A stretch of 64,000 nucleotides of DNA from Pseudooceanicola marinus (GTDB taxonomy: Bacteria; Pseudomonadota; Alphaproteobacteria; Rhodobacterales; Rhodobacteraceae), in contig NZ_JAIVMC010000004.1 in the NCBI RefSeq assembly GCF_020177265.1, positions 186,001 to 250,000 of the forward strand, in the 5' to 3' direction. A program made the translations under genes and the position numbers. This document shows positions 27,281 through 35,707 of the stretch, piece after piece. The notes beneath the pieces are model-generated. The model saw only the letters and a list, made by a program, of their open reading frames with translations. It did not search any database and had not been told where the DNA came from. Numbering within the stretch: position 1 is the first letter of the stretch; each line of letters starts with the position of its first letter.

Positions 27281-27303
27281 TTTGCGGAAATTGTTTCCGC
27301 AAA
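27281..27303. promoter_or_regulatory. Perfect palindromic operator upstream of the fadJ-type gene
   Basis: Arms TTTGCGGAAA and TTTCCGCAAA enclose TTG. The palindrome ends two bases before the -35 box of the promoter at 27306. Near-identical sites occur at 36788-36809 and 62525-62540, all next to fatty-acid or CoA-linked genes. The sequence is observed; binding by one shared regulator is inferred. Confidence 0.7.
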
Positions 27304-27305
27304 AC

Positions 27306-27334
27306 TTGACCCCCTCTCCGCGAGGGCCTAACGT
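27306..27334 (+). promoter_or_regulatory. Promoter of the fadJ-type gene
   Basis: TTGACC (27306-27311), 17 bases, TAACGT (27329-27334). RNA would begin near 27341, about 50 bases before the ATG. Confidence 0.55.
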
Positions 27335-27389
27335 CGCTCCTCAATGAGGCGCGGCGGTGGAGGTCGCGCGGGGAGAGAGGGAGAACGCC

Positions 27390-29486
27390 ATGGCCGACGG
27401 AGCTGTGTCGGAGAACGTCGTCACGACCGAAATTCTGGGCGACGTGGCGCTGGTGTGCATCGACAACCCGCCGGTGAATGCCAGCGGTCATGCGGTGCGC
27501 GTGGGGCTGGTCGAGGCGATGGAGGCGCTGAACGGCGCGGGCGAGGCGAAGGCCATCGCCATCTGGTGCGCCGGCCGCACCTTCATGGCGGGCGCCGACA
27601 TTCGCGAGTTCGGCAAGCCGTCGAAACCGCCCGCGCTACCCGACGTCTTCAACGTGATCGAGCAGAGCGCGATCCCGGTCGTCGCCGTGATGCATGGCAC
27701 CGCCCTTGGCGGCGGGTTCGAACTGGGCCTGTGCTGTCACGCCCGCGTGGCCATCGCGGGGTCCAAGGTCGGCCTGCCCGAGGTGCTGATCGGCCTGCTG
27801 CCCGGCGCCGGTGGGACGCAACGCCTGCCGCGTCTGGCGGGCATCCCCTTTGCGCTGGATATGTCCCTGTCGGGCCGTCAGGTGCCGGTGGAGGAAGCGG
27901 CGGAAGCGGGGGCCATCGACCGTGTCGTGACGGGGGAGCCGCGCGCCGTCGCGCTGGACATGGCGAAGGCCGTCGTCGCAGGCGACCTGCCCACGCGCCG
28001 TACCGACCAGATCGAGGCCGCCTATGACGCCGACCTGCTGGCCGAGGCGAAGGCCGCCGCCCAGGCGAAGAACCCCAACCTGGTGAACCCCGGCAAATGC
28101 GTCGATGCCATCGCGGCCTGCAACCTGCCGCTGCCCGAGGGGCTGAAGGTCGAGCGGCAGTGTTTCCTCGACTGCATGGAGACGCCGCAGCGCGCGGGCC
28201 TGATCCATGCCTTCTTCGGCGAACGCGCCGTGTCGAACATCCCCGAGGCCAAGGGCCCGTCGCGTGATGTGCAGACCGTTGGCGTGATCGGCGGCGGCAC
28301 CATGGGATCGGGCATCGCCACCGCCTGCCTGTCGGCGGGCCTGAACGTGGTGCTGGTTGAGGTCGCGCAAGAGGGGCTGGACCGGGGCGTCTCCACCATC
28401 GGCAAGAACCTCGACGGTGCGGTGAAGCGCGGCAAGATGAGCGCCGAAAAGAAGGACGCCGCGCTCGGTCGTCTGACCCCCGCATTGGAGCTGGACGCCC
28501 TGGCCGCGGTCGATCTGGTGATCGAGGCGGTTTTCGAGAAGATGGAGGTTAAGCGCGAGATTTTCGGCAAGCTGGACGCGATCTGCAAACCCGGCGCGGT
28601 GCTGGCCTCCAACACCTCCTACCTCGACATCAACGAGATCGCGGCGGCTACCTCGCGCCCTGCCGACGTGCTGGGCCTGCACTTCTTCAGCCCGGCCCAT
28701 GTGATGCGCCTGCTGGAAATCGTGCAGGGGGCCGAGACCGCGCCCGAGGTGCTGGCCACCGGCTTTGCCCTGGCGAAAAAGCTGAAAAAGGTCGGCGTGC
28801 TGGCGCAGGTCTGCGACGGCTTCATCGGCAACCGGATCCTGGCTCACTACGGACTCTGTTCCGGCTACCTTGTGCTGGACGGCGCCTCGCCCCAGCAGGT
28901 GGACCGCGCGCTGGAGGACTTCGGCTTTGCCATGGGGCCCTACAAGGTCAGCGATTTGGCGGGCCTCGACATCGGCTGGGAGACGCGCAAGCGCAAGGCA
29001 GGTGACCGCGATCCGGCCGAACGCTATGCCGGCGACATCCCCGACCGGATCTGCGAACGGGGCTGGTTCGGGCGCAAGACCGGTCGCGGCTACTACCTCT
29101 ACGACGCCAGCGCCCCGGTGCCCAACCCCGAGGTCGCCGAGATCATCGACGCGGTGCGCGCCGAAAAGGGCCTCACGCCGCGCGCCTTCAGCGATCAGGA
29201 CATCGTCGACCGTTACATGACCGCGATGATCGTGGAGGCCGCCCGTGTGGTCGAGGATGGCACCGCCAAGCGCCCCCTCGACGTCGATATGGTCTTCCTC
29301 TTCGGCTACGGCTTCCCCCGCTTCCGCGGCGGGCCGCTGCACTACGCCGATACCCTGGGCGCGGCGGAAATCGTCGCCCGGATCGAGCGTTACGCCGAGG
29401 ACGACCCGCATTACTGGCAGGTGCCCGCGATCCTGCGCCGCATGGCGGCCGAGGGCACCAGCTTTGCCGATTTGAACAAGTCTTGA
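27390..29486 (+). CDS. fadJ: Bifunctional enoyl-CoA hydratase/3-hydroxyacyl-CoA dehydrogenase (FadJ type)
   Basis: A 698-residue cytoplasmic beta-oxidation enzyme producing and oxidising (S)-3-hydroxyacyl-CoA. The N-terminal crotonase domain has the oxyanion hole at [11 protein letters not shown] and both catalytic Glu residues ([16 protein letters not shown] region). The NAD domain begins at about residue 295 with [31 protein letters not shown] carries the catalytic His and [11 protein letters not shown] follows. GGGAGAGAGGGAG precedes the ATG. It leads an operon with two acyl-CoA dehydrogenase genes; no thiolase gene is in the operon. Confidence 0.93.
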   Translation: MADGAVSENVVTTEILGDVALVCIDNPPVNASGHAVRVGLVEAMEALNGAGEAKAIAIWCAGRTFMAGADIREFGKPSKPPALPDVFNVIEQSAIPVVAVMHGTALGGGFELGLCCHARVAIAGSKVGLPEVLIGLLPGAGGTQRLPRLAGIPFALDMSLSGRQVPVEEAAEAGAIDRVVTGEPRAVALDMAKAVVAGDLPTRRTDQIEAAYDADLLAEAKAAAQAKNPNLVNPGKCVDAIAACNLPLPEGLKVERQCFLDCMETPQRAGLIHAFFGERAVSNIPEAKGPSRDVQTVGVIGGGTMGSGIATACLSAGLNVVLVEVAQEGLDRGVSTIGKNLDGAVKRGKMSAEKKDAALGRLTPALELDALAAVDLVIEAVFEKMEVKREIFGKLDAICKPGAVLASNTSYLDINEIAAATSRPADVLGLHFFSPAHVMRLLEIVQGAETAPEVLATGFALAKKLKKVGVLAQVCDGFIGNRILAHYGLCSGYLVLDGASPQQVDRALEDFGFAMGPYKVSDLAGLDIGWETRKRKAGDRDPAERYAGDIPDRICERGWFGRKTGRGYYLYDASAPVPNPEVAEIIDAVRAEKGLTPRAFSDQDIVDRYMTAMIVEAARVVEDGTAKRPLDVDMVFLFGYGFPRFRGGPLHYADTLGAAEIVARIERYAEDDPHYWQVPAILRRMAAEGTSFADLNKS

Positions 29487-29499
29487 CGGGGGAAAAGAC

Positions 29500-30684
29500 A
29501 TGGATCTGAGTTTCACGGCTGAAGAACAGGCCTTCCGCGAGGAGGTGCGCGCCTTCTTCGCCGCCAACCTGCCCGAGGACATCAGCAGCGCCGTCCGCAA
29601 GGGGGGCGAGCTGACCAAGGACATCATGGACCGCTACCATGCGATCCTGAACGAAAAGGGCTGGCTGGCCACCACCTGGCCGGTTGAGTTCGGCGGCCCC
29701 GGCTGGTCCCCGGTCGAACGGCATATCTTCGAGGAGGAGGCCTGCCGCGCCTATGCGCCGCGCATCGTGCCCTTCGGCCTGGCGATGCTGGGCCCGGTGC
29801 TGATGCAGTTCGGCTCGAAAGAGCAGCAGCAGGAATATCTGCCGCGCATCCTGTCGGGCGAGGACTGGTGGTGTCAGGGCTATTCCGAACCGGGCGCCGG
29901 GTCGGACCTGGCCAGCCTGAAAACCCGTGCGGTGCGCGACGGCGACCACTACGTGATCAACGGTCAGAAGACCTGGACGACACTGGGTCAGCACGCCAAC
30001 CGCATCTTCTGCCTCGTGCGGACGGACCCGGATGTGAAGCCGCAGAAGGGCATCAGCTTCATCCTCGTCGACCTGGACACGCCGGGCATCGAAATGCGCC
30101 CCATCAAACTGATCGAGGGCGGGCACGAGGTGAACGAGGTCTTCTTCACCGACGTTCGCGTGCCGGCGGAAAACCTGGTCGGCGAAGAGAACATGGGCTG
30201 GACCATCGCCAAGTTCCTGCTGACCCATGAACGCACCAATATCGCCGGCGTCGGCTTCTCCATGCAGTCGCTGGAAGAGGTGAAGGCGCTGGCGCGGCAG
30301 GTGAAACGCAATGGCCGCCCCCTGATCGAGGATCCGCTGTTTGCCGCCCGCGTGGCCCAGGTGGAGATCGACCTGGAGGCGATGAAGATCACCAACCTCC
30401 GGATGCTCTACAAGGCGCAGCAACAGGGCGCGCCGGGGCCCGAAACCTCGATCCTGAAGATCAAGGGCACGGTCATCGCGCAACAGTTGAAGGATCTGGC
30501 GCGCCGGGCGCTCGGGCCCGCGGCGGCGCCCTTCCCGGGCATGCTCTCGGCCAACCTCGCGCCCGCGCCGGAAGACGCGGCGCACAACGCGGCACGCTAT
30601 TTCAACAACCGCAAGACGTCGATCTACGGTGGGTCCAACGAGATCCAGCGCAACATCCTGACCAAAACCATGCTGGAGCTGTGA
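29500..30684 (+). CDS. Acyl-CoA dehydrogenase, larger partner
   Basis: A 394-residue flavoprotein. WCQGYSEPGAGSDLASL and the FAD/substrate motif KTWTTLGQHA lie mid-protein and IYGGSNEIQRNIL near the end. The usual catalytic Glu of the YEGT motif is replaced by Gly (YGGS), so the base must be elsewhere, as in long-chain/FadE-type members. It lies 13 bases after the fadJ-type gene and two bases before a second, shorter acyl-CoA dehydrogenase. The pair recalls the two-subunit dehydrogenases of steroid and bulky-acid degradation. Confidence 0.9.
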   Translation: MDLSFTAEEQAFREEVRAFFAANLPEDISSAVRKGGELTKDIMDRYHAILNEKGWLATTWPVEFGGPGWSPVERHIFEEEACRAYAPRIVPFGLAMLGPVLMQFGSKEQQQEYLPRILSGEDWWCQGYSEPGAGSDLASLKTRAVRDGDHYVINGQKTWTTLGQHANRIFCLVRTDPDVKPQKGISFILVDLDTPGIEMRPIKLIEGGHEVNEVFFTDVRVPAENLVGEENMGWTIAKFLLTHERTNIAGVGFSMQSLEEVKALARQVKRNGRPLIEDPLFAARVAQVEIDLEAMKITNLRMLYKAQQQGAPGPETSILKIKGTVIAQQLKDLARRALGPAAAPFPGMLSANLAPAPEDAAHNAARYFNNRKTSIYGGSNEIQRNILTKTMLEL

Positions 30685-30686
30685 CG

Positions 30687-31748
30687 ATGGATTTCTCCCT
30701 GACCGAAGACCGGCAGATGCTGTCGGACAGCCTGACCCGCTACCTGCGCGAGAAATACCCGATGGAGGTGCGCAACGCCGCCGCCTATGCCGAGCCGTTC
30801 CACGCGCCCGCGCATTGGCAGGGCCTCAGCGAGCTGGGCGCGCTTTATGCCCTGGCGCCCGAGGAGGCCGGTGGCTTCGGCGGTACCGGCTTCGACGTCT
30901 CGGTCGTCTTCGAGGCGCTTGGCGGCGCGCTCTGTCCCGAGCCAGTGCTGGCCGCGCTGATGGCCGCGCGCCTGATGACTGCCGCCGGCGAGGACCAGGA
31001 GGCGCTGCTGTCAGGTGCGGTGAAATACGCCGTGGCCATCGGCGAGATCGACGCCTGGTATGACATTGGGGCCGTTGGGACCGAGGCCGTGACCTCGGGC
31101 GAGGGCCACGCGCTGACAGGTCGCAAATCGGTGATCTACGGCGGCCAGGTGGCCGAGAAGCTGCTGGTGGCAGCAAAGCTCGACGGCAAGGTGGCGCTTT
31201 TCGAGGTGGCGGCCGAGGCGGCCTCGGTCACCGGCTACGGCATGATCGACGGCGGCGGTGCGGCGGAAGTTGTGCTGGACGCCACGCCGGGGCGTCTCCT
31301 GATCGCGGATGCAGGGGCGGCCCTGGCTGATGCGGTCAATGCCGGGATCGTGGCGCTGTGTTCCGAGGCCGTGGGGGCGATGGATGCGCTTTACGCCATG
31401 ACCCTGGACTACCTGCGCACCCGCAAGCAGTTCGGCGTGGCCATTGGCCAGTTCCAGGCGCTGCAACACCGTGCCGTCGACATGTTGACCGAGATCGAAC
31501 AGGCCCGTTCGATCACCATCAAGGCCGCGGCAGAGCTGGACGGGCCCGAGGCCGGGCGCTATGCCTCGATGGCGAAAAACCTGATCGGCCGCGCCGGGCG
31601 CCTGGTGGCGGAGGAGGCGATCCAGATGCACGGCGGCATCGCGATGACCTGGGAATATCCCGGCTCGCATTACGCCAAGCGGCTGGTGATGATCGACGCC
31701 CAGCTGGGCGACACCGATTACCACCTGTCCCGCATGATGGCCGCCTGA
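30687..31748 (+). CDS. Acyl-CoA dehydrogenase, smaller partner
   Basis: A 353-residue acyl-CoA dehydrogenase homologue. The C-terminal domain is well kept (YLRTRKQFGVAIGQFQALQH, then AIQMHGGIAMTWEYPGSHY), while the middle beta domain is divergent and lacks the SEPxAGSD-type loop seen in its neighbour. This asymmetry fits the second subunit of a heteromeric enzyme. The ATG at 30687 has GGAG nine bases upstream. Last gene of the fadJ operon; it converges on alkB across a repeat-rich gap. Confidence 0.87.
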   Translation: MDFSLTEDRQMLSDSLTRYLREKYPMEVRNAAAYAEPFHAPAHWQGLSELGALYALAPEEAGGFGGTGFDVSVVFEALGGALCPEPVLAALMAARLMTAAGEDQEALLSGAVKYAVAIGEIDAWYDIGAVGTEAVTSGEGHALTGRKSVIYGGQVAEKLLVAAKLDGKVALFEVAAEAASVTGYGMIDGGGAAEVVLDATPGRLLIADAGAALADAVNAGIVALCSEAVGAMDALYAMTLDYLRTRKQFGVAIGQFQALQHRAVDMLTEIEQARSITIKAAAELDGPEAGRYASMAKNLIGRAGRLVAEEAIQMHGGIAMTWEYPGSHYAKRLVMIDAQLGDTDYHLSRMMAA

Positions 31749-31769
31749 GCCTTGGGCTGACCCCGGGCC

Positions 31770-31816
31770 GGGGGCGCTGCCCCCGGACCCCCGGAGGTAT
31801 TTCCGACGAGATGAAG
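31770..31816 (+). repeat. GAGTATTT-type repeat, copy c
   Basis: Hairpin GGGGGC-GCT-GCCCCC (31770-31784) followed by the core CCCCCGGAGGTATTT (31788-31802) and CGACGAGATGAAG (31804-31816). It faces copy d at 31916-31986 in inverted orientation; the two bracket the gap between the convergent acyl-CoA dehydrogenase and alkB genes. Confidence 0.75.
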
Positions 31817-31845
31817 GAGCGGGACGGTGCCCTGTGCGGCGCTCG

Positions 31846-31885
31846 CCTTTTGCCACAGGCGCTTGCACGCTCTCCTTGCAAAAGG
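31846..31885. repeat. Inverted repeat between repeat copies c and d
   Basis: CCTTTTGC (31846-31853) and GCAAAAGG (31878-31885) pair around a 24-base loop. Same position within the composite as the long hairpin at 46951-47001. Confidence 0.6.
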
Positions 31886-31915
31886 AGGCCGCCTGGCCTG
31901 GCGCGGCCCCCCCCC

Positions 31916-31986
31916 CTGTCTTCATCTCGTTCCAAATACCTCCGGGGGGAGTCGCTTCGCAGAAGCGGCGGGGGGCAGAGCCCCCC
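31916..31986 (-). repeat. GAGTATTT-type repeat, copy d (two hairpins plus core)
   Basis: Read on the minus strand: hairpin 1 GGGGGGC-TCT-GCCCCCC (31986-31970), hairpin 2 GCCGCTTC-TGC-GAAGCGAC (31969-31951), then core CCCCCCGGAGGTATTTGG and AACGAGATGAAGACAG to 31916. The parts and both loops (TCT, TGC) match copy b while the hairpin 2 arms differ with paired changes. Confidence 0.8.
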
Positions 31987-31990
31987 TTGC

Positions 31991-33130
31991 CTACCCCGGC
32001 AACCCTTCGTGGCGCCCCGTCTTGTAAGGCGTCCAGTCGGTGATCTCGGGATAGTACATCTGTCGCCACAGCCGCACGCGCGGGTTCATGCGCCGCCGCC
32101 ATAGCGGCGGGATCATCGCCAGCATGGTCATCAGCGGATAGCCATGCGGTAGCTCCGGCGCCTCGCCATCGGTATAGGTCTGCAACAGCGGAAAGCGGCG
32201 GTCGGGCTTGTAATGGTGGTCCGAATGGCGCTGCAGGTTGATCAGCAGCCAGTTCGTCGCGGTGTGCGAGGCGTTCCAGCTGTGATGCGGCTTCACATGT
32301 TCGAATTTGCCATTCCCGAGGTATTTTCGCGTCAGCCCGTAGTGTTCGACGTAGTTCGTCAGCTCCAGCATCCAGACGGCGATGAAGGCTTGGTAGAGGA
32401 ACAGGACCAGCCCCGGCAGGCCGCCAACAAGCAGCGTGATCAGCAGCATGGCCCCCTGAAGGGCCGCATAACGCCAGAAGGGGTTGCGGCGGTCGGTGGG
32501 TGGCAGGTCCTTGCGTTTCAGCCGCGCCACCTCGGTCTTCCAGGCGGAGCGCGGGCAGTCGCGCAGCACGCGCCAGAAGTAATGCGGGAAGCTCTCGTTG
32601 TAGCGCGCCGTCACCGCGTCGCGCGGGGTGCCGACGGCCACGTGATGCACCAGCAGGTGTTCGCTGCGGAAATGGGAATAAAGCGTCATCGCCAGCAGGA
32701 TGTCCGCCAGCCAGCGTTCGCGCTTGTTGGTCTGGTGCATCAGCTCGTGGCTGTAGACGATGCCGATGGCGCCGCACATCAGCCCGACGCCGTAGAACAG
32801 CACGATCACCTCCAGCAGGCCCAGGGTTTCGGTCTGGCGGGTGTACCAGATCGCCCAGAACAGCGTGACGAACTGCACCGGCGCCCAGATCAGCGTGATG
32901 GCGCGATACCAGAAGAGATCGTCCACTGATGTGCCGGGATCGGCGTTCTCGGTGTTCAGGCCCAGCAGGCGATCCAGCAGGGAAAAGAGGCCCAGCCCGT
33001 AGAGTGGTGCCAGCAGGACGGTCCAGCCGCCGTAGACCGTGCCGATGACGATCAGCGGCACCATGAGCAGCGACAGCCAGAAGGGCGCCGCGCGGGTGAA
33101 GGTGGAGATGTCTTGCGAAGTGCTCATCAT
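31991..33130 (-). CDS. alkB: Alkane 1-monooxygenase, AlkB type
   Basis: An integral-membrane di-iron hydroxylase that converts n-alkanes to 1-alkanols. The histidine boxes are HELMHQ, EHLLVHHVAVG and LQRHSDHH, with NYVEHYGL as the family's extra motif; six membrane segments are predicted. Length 379 matches stand-alone AlkB without a fused rubredoxin. Two tandem ATG codons (33130, 33127) follow GGAGGG. No rubredoxin or rubredoxin reductase gene is in the window. It converges on the fadJ operon, which could oxidise the acids formed. Confidence 0.9.
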   Translation of the reverse strand: MMSTSQDISTFTRAAPFWLSLLMVPLIVIGTVYGGWTVLLAPLYGLGLFSLLDRLLGLNTENADPGTSVDDLFWYRAITLIWAPVQFVTLFWAIWYTRQTETLGLLEVIVLFYGVGLMCGAIGIVYSHELMHQTNKRERWLADILLAMTLYSHFRSEHLLVHHVAVGTPRDAVTARYNESFPHYFWRVLRDCPRSAWKTEVARLKRKDLPPTDRRNPFWRYAALQGAMLLITLLVGGLPGLVLFLYQAFIAVWMLELTNYVEHYGLTRKYLGNGKFEHVKPHHSWNASHTATNWLLINLQRHSDHHYKPDRRFPLLQTYTDGEAPELPHGYPLMTMLAMIPPLWRRRMNPRVRLWRQMYYPEITDWTPYKTGRHEGLPG

Positions 33131-33156
33131 GTGCCCTCCCGGGGCGGAGACGCGCG

Positions 33157-34221
33157 TCAGCTCATGTCTACGAAGCTGGCGCGGGCCAGGTCAAACGCCT
33201 TTCGCATCACGGTGGGCAGATCCGAGGGGCGGAACCGCTCCGGCGGCAGGAACTGCCCGCGTTCGGGGTTGCTGCCCCGGGGCAGATCGGCCACGCGGAT
33301 GGCCAGGCGCAGGTGGAAATGGGTGAAGGTGTGCAGGGCCTCGGCGCCCGGGTCGCGCCAGTCCGCCTCCACCGGGGGGCTGTGATCCGGCACCTCCTCG
33401 GCCCAGTCGGAGCCGGGCCAGCCCAGCATGCCGCCCAGAAGCCCCCTGTCGGGGCGGGTTTCCAGCAAGAAGGCGCCATCGGCGCGGCGTGCGATATAGG
33501 CGACGCCGACGCGGGTGGGCTTGGGTTTCTTCGGGGTCTTCTTCGGCAGCTCGGCCGCGGTGCCGGCGGCGCGGGCGGCGCAGGGGGCGACCCAGGGGCA
33601 GATGCCGCAGGCGGGCGAACGGGGGGTGCAGATCGTGGCGCCCAGGTCCATCACCGCCTGGGCGTAGTCGCCGGGGCGGTCCCCGGGCGTCATCAGGGCG
33701 GCCTTCTCCGTCAGCTCGGGCTTGGCCGCGGGCAGGGGCGTGTGGATGTCGAAGAGCCGCGCCATGACCCGTTCGACGTTTCCGTCGACCACCGTCTCGA
33801 CCCGGTTGAAGGCGATCGATGCGATGGCGGCGGCCGTATAGGGGCCGATGCCGGGCAGTTTCAGCAGCGCCTCGCGGGTGTCGGGGAACTGGCCCCCGTG
33901 GTCGGCCACCACCACCCGGGCGCATTTCAGCAGGTTGCGGGCGCGAGCGTAGTAGCCCAGGCCCGCCCATTCGCCCATCACTCGGGCATCGTCGGCGGCG
34001 GCCAGGTCTTGCACGGTCGGCCAGAGGGTGGTGAAACGGGTGAAATACTCCTTCACCGCGGCCACCGTGGTCTGCTGAAGCATGACCTCGGACATCCAGA
34101 TGTGATAGGGATCGGGGCGGTGGCCGGCCCGGCTTTCGGCCGGGGGCACGCGCCAGGGCAGGGCCCTTGCGTGCTGGTCGTACCAGGAAAGAAGATCCGC
34201 CGCTTGCGCCGTGTCACGCAT
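33157..34221 (-). CDS. mutY: A/G-specific adenine glycosylase
   Basis: Base-excision enzyme removing A opposite 8-oxoG. SEVMLQQTTVAAV contains the catalytic Glu, LPGIGPYTAAAIASIAFN the helix-hairpin-helix, VDGNVERVMARL the catalytic Asp region. The [4Fe-4S] ligands are spaced C-x6-C-x2-C-x5-C (CTPRSPACGICPWVAPC). The C-terminal NUDIX-like 8-oxoG domain runs from about 230. Length 354 is normal. Divergent from the DciA-like gene; 26 bases upstream of nothing on its strand but followed by alkB. Confidence 0.96.
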   Translation of the reverse strand: MRDTAQAADLLSWYDQHARALPWRVPPAESRAGHRPDPYHIWMSEVMLQQTTVAAVKEYFTRFTTLWPTVQDLAAADDARVMGEWAGLGYYARARNLLKCARVVVADHGGQFPDTREALLKLPGIGPYTAAAIASIAFNRVETVVDGNVERVMARLFDIHTPLPAAKPELTEKAALMTPGDRPGDYAQAVMDLGATICTPRSPACGICPWVAPCAARAAGTAAELPKKTPKKPKPTRVGVAYIARRADGAFLLETRPDRGLLGGMLGWPGSDWAEEVPDHSPPVEADWRDPGAEALHTFTHFHLRLAIRVADLPRGSNPERGQFLPPERFRPSDLPTVMRKAFDLARASFVDMS

Positions 34222-34364
34222 TCTTTATGCCTCGTCAGGGGCGGGCACGGCCTTTCAGGCTGGCGTGCCCGTTTGCGGTGACTAGAATAGTGCGGGCCGG
34301 GGGGATGCAACCCTTCGGCGCAAGGATTTCCCGGCGGCCCGGCAAAAGCGAAAGGCCCGACGCA

Positions 34365-34877
34365 ATGGCGCGACGCGCGACCTCGACCTATGGTTTCAAG
34401 CGGACCTACGGCCTGCTGGAGACCCGCATCCGCAAGGCTGGCGAGGCCCGCGGCTTTGCCGTGTCGCGGCTGCTGACCCATTGGGAAGAGATCGCTGGCA
34501 GCGACATCGCCGCCATGGCCCGCCCGGTCGAGGTGAAATATGGCCGCGGTGCCATGGGGGCCACGCTGGTCCTGCTGACCACCGGCGCCCATGCCCCGGT
34601 GCTGGAAATGGAGAAGGAACGCCTGCGCGCCAAGGTCAACGGCGTCTACGGCTACAACGCCATTTCGCGCGTGCGCATCACCCAGACCGCGCGCACCGGG
34701 TTCGAGGAAGGCCGCGTCGCCTTCGAGCGCAGCCAGGCCAGTTACACTCCGCCGCCGCCTCCGCCCGAGGTGGTTGCGAAGGCCCACGAGGTGGCCGAGG
34801 GTGTCGCCGATACCGGCCTGAAAGATGCGCTGGAGCGGCTGGCCCAGAACGTTTTGAACAAGACAAACAGGACTTGA
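34365..34877 (+). CDS. DUF721/DciA family protein
   Basis: A 170-residue protein with the DUF721 domain at about 10-105 (LLTHWEEIAGSDIAAMARPVEV region; then LRAKVNGVYGYNAISRVRI) and a proline-rich linker (PPPPPPEV) before a helical tail. DciA proteins of this family load the replicative helicase in bacteria lacking DnaC; that role is inferred. The ATG at 34365 is preceded by GAAAGG. It is 16 bases before the DsbA-like gene, so the two are co-transcribed, as in many relatives. Confidence 0.8.
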   Translation: MARRATSTYGFKRTYGLLETRIRKAGEARGFAVSRLLTHWEEIAGSDIAAMARPVEVKYGRGAMGATLVLLTTGAHAPVLEMEKERLRAKVNGVYGYNAISRVRITQTARTGFEEGRVAFERSQASYTPPPPPPEVVAKAHEVAEGVADTGLKDALERLAQNVLNKTNRT

Positions 34878-34893
34878 GAAAGGACGACCCATA

Positions 34894-35571
34894 ATGGATC
34901 GCAGGTTCCTCATCGGAGGCGGCGCTGCCGTCGTCGCAGCCGCCGCCGGGAGCGGCATCTGGTACATGAACCGCCCGGCCGAGGCCCAGACCCAGGTCAA
35001 CGCCGGGGCGGCCAGCCCCGAGCTGGACGAGATCGACACCTCGTCTGTGGTGGAGATGGCCCTTGGCGCCGAGGATGCGCCGGTGACGATGGTGGAATAC
35101 GCCTCCTTCACCTGCCCGCATTGCGCCGATTTCCACGAGCGCGTCTTCAACCGGCTGAAGACGGATTACATCGACACCGGCAAGGTGCGGTTCATCTACC
35201 GCGATGTCTATTTCGATCGCTACGGCCTCTGGGCTTCGATGATTGCGCGCTGTGCGGGGCCGGACAAGTTCTTTGGCCTGGCGTCGATGTACTACAAGTC
35301 GCAGGACACCTGGCTGCGCGGCGCCGAGAGCGAGGCGCAGATCGCCGACAACCTGCGCAAGATCGGGCGGCTGGCCGGCATGGACGATGCCACGCTGGAG
35401 GAATGCCTGAACGACGTGGACATGGCCCGCACCCTGACCGCTTGGTATCAGAAGAACGCCCAGGCGGATGAGATCAACGCCACGCCGACCCTGCTGATCG
35501 ACGGCGAGAAGCATTCGAACATGACCTACGCCGACCTGCAGGAGATCCTGGACGGCAAGCTGGAAGGCTGA
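34894..35571 (+). CDS. DsbA-family thiol:disulfide protein, exported
   Basis: A 225-residue periplasmic thioredoxin-fold protein. The N-terminus has DRRFLIGGGAAVVAAAAG, a twin-arginine-like or Sec signal-anchor, ending near PAEA (residue 31). The active site is CPHC in YASFTCPHCADFHERV and the cis-Pro loop is INATPTLLIDG. It belongs to the BdbD/ScsC-like group used in cytochrome and envelope protein oxidation. Downstream of the DUF721 gene and ended by a good terminator. Confidence 0.88.
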   Translation: MDRRFLIGGGAAVVAAAAGSGIWYMNRPAEAQTQVNAGAASPELDEIDTSSVVEMALGAEDAPVTMVEYASFTCPHCADFHERVFNRLKTDYIDTGKVRFIYRDVYFDRYGLWASMIARCAGPDKFFGLASMYYKSQDTWLRGAESEAQIADNLRKIGRLAGMDDATLEECLNDVDMARTLTAWYQKNAQADEINATPTLLIDGEKHSNMTYADLQEILDGKLEG

Positions 35572-35597
35572 CTTCGGCCCTTTCCGCAGCGAATGAG

Positions 35598-35630
35598 AGG
35601 CGCGGCCCGCAGGGGGCGCGCCTTTTATAT
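35598..35630 (+). terminator. Rho-independent terminator after the DsbA-like gene
   Basis: AGGCGCG (35598-35604) pairs with CGCGCCT (35617-35623) around a 12-base loop and runs into TTTTATATTT. Confidence 0.8.
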
Positions 35631-35707
35631 TTCCGGGGGCTTCGGTCGCGGCCGCAGCTCTGACGGCGCGCGACTGGCGGGCGAGTGCCTCCGCCCGCCG
35701 GAGCGCC

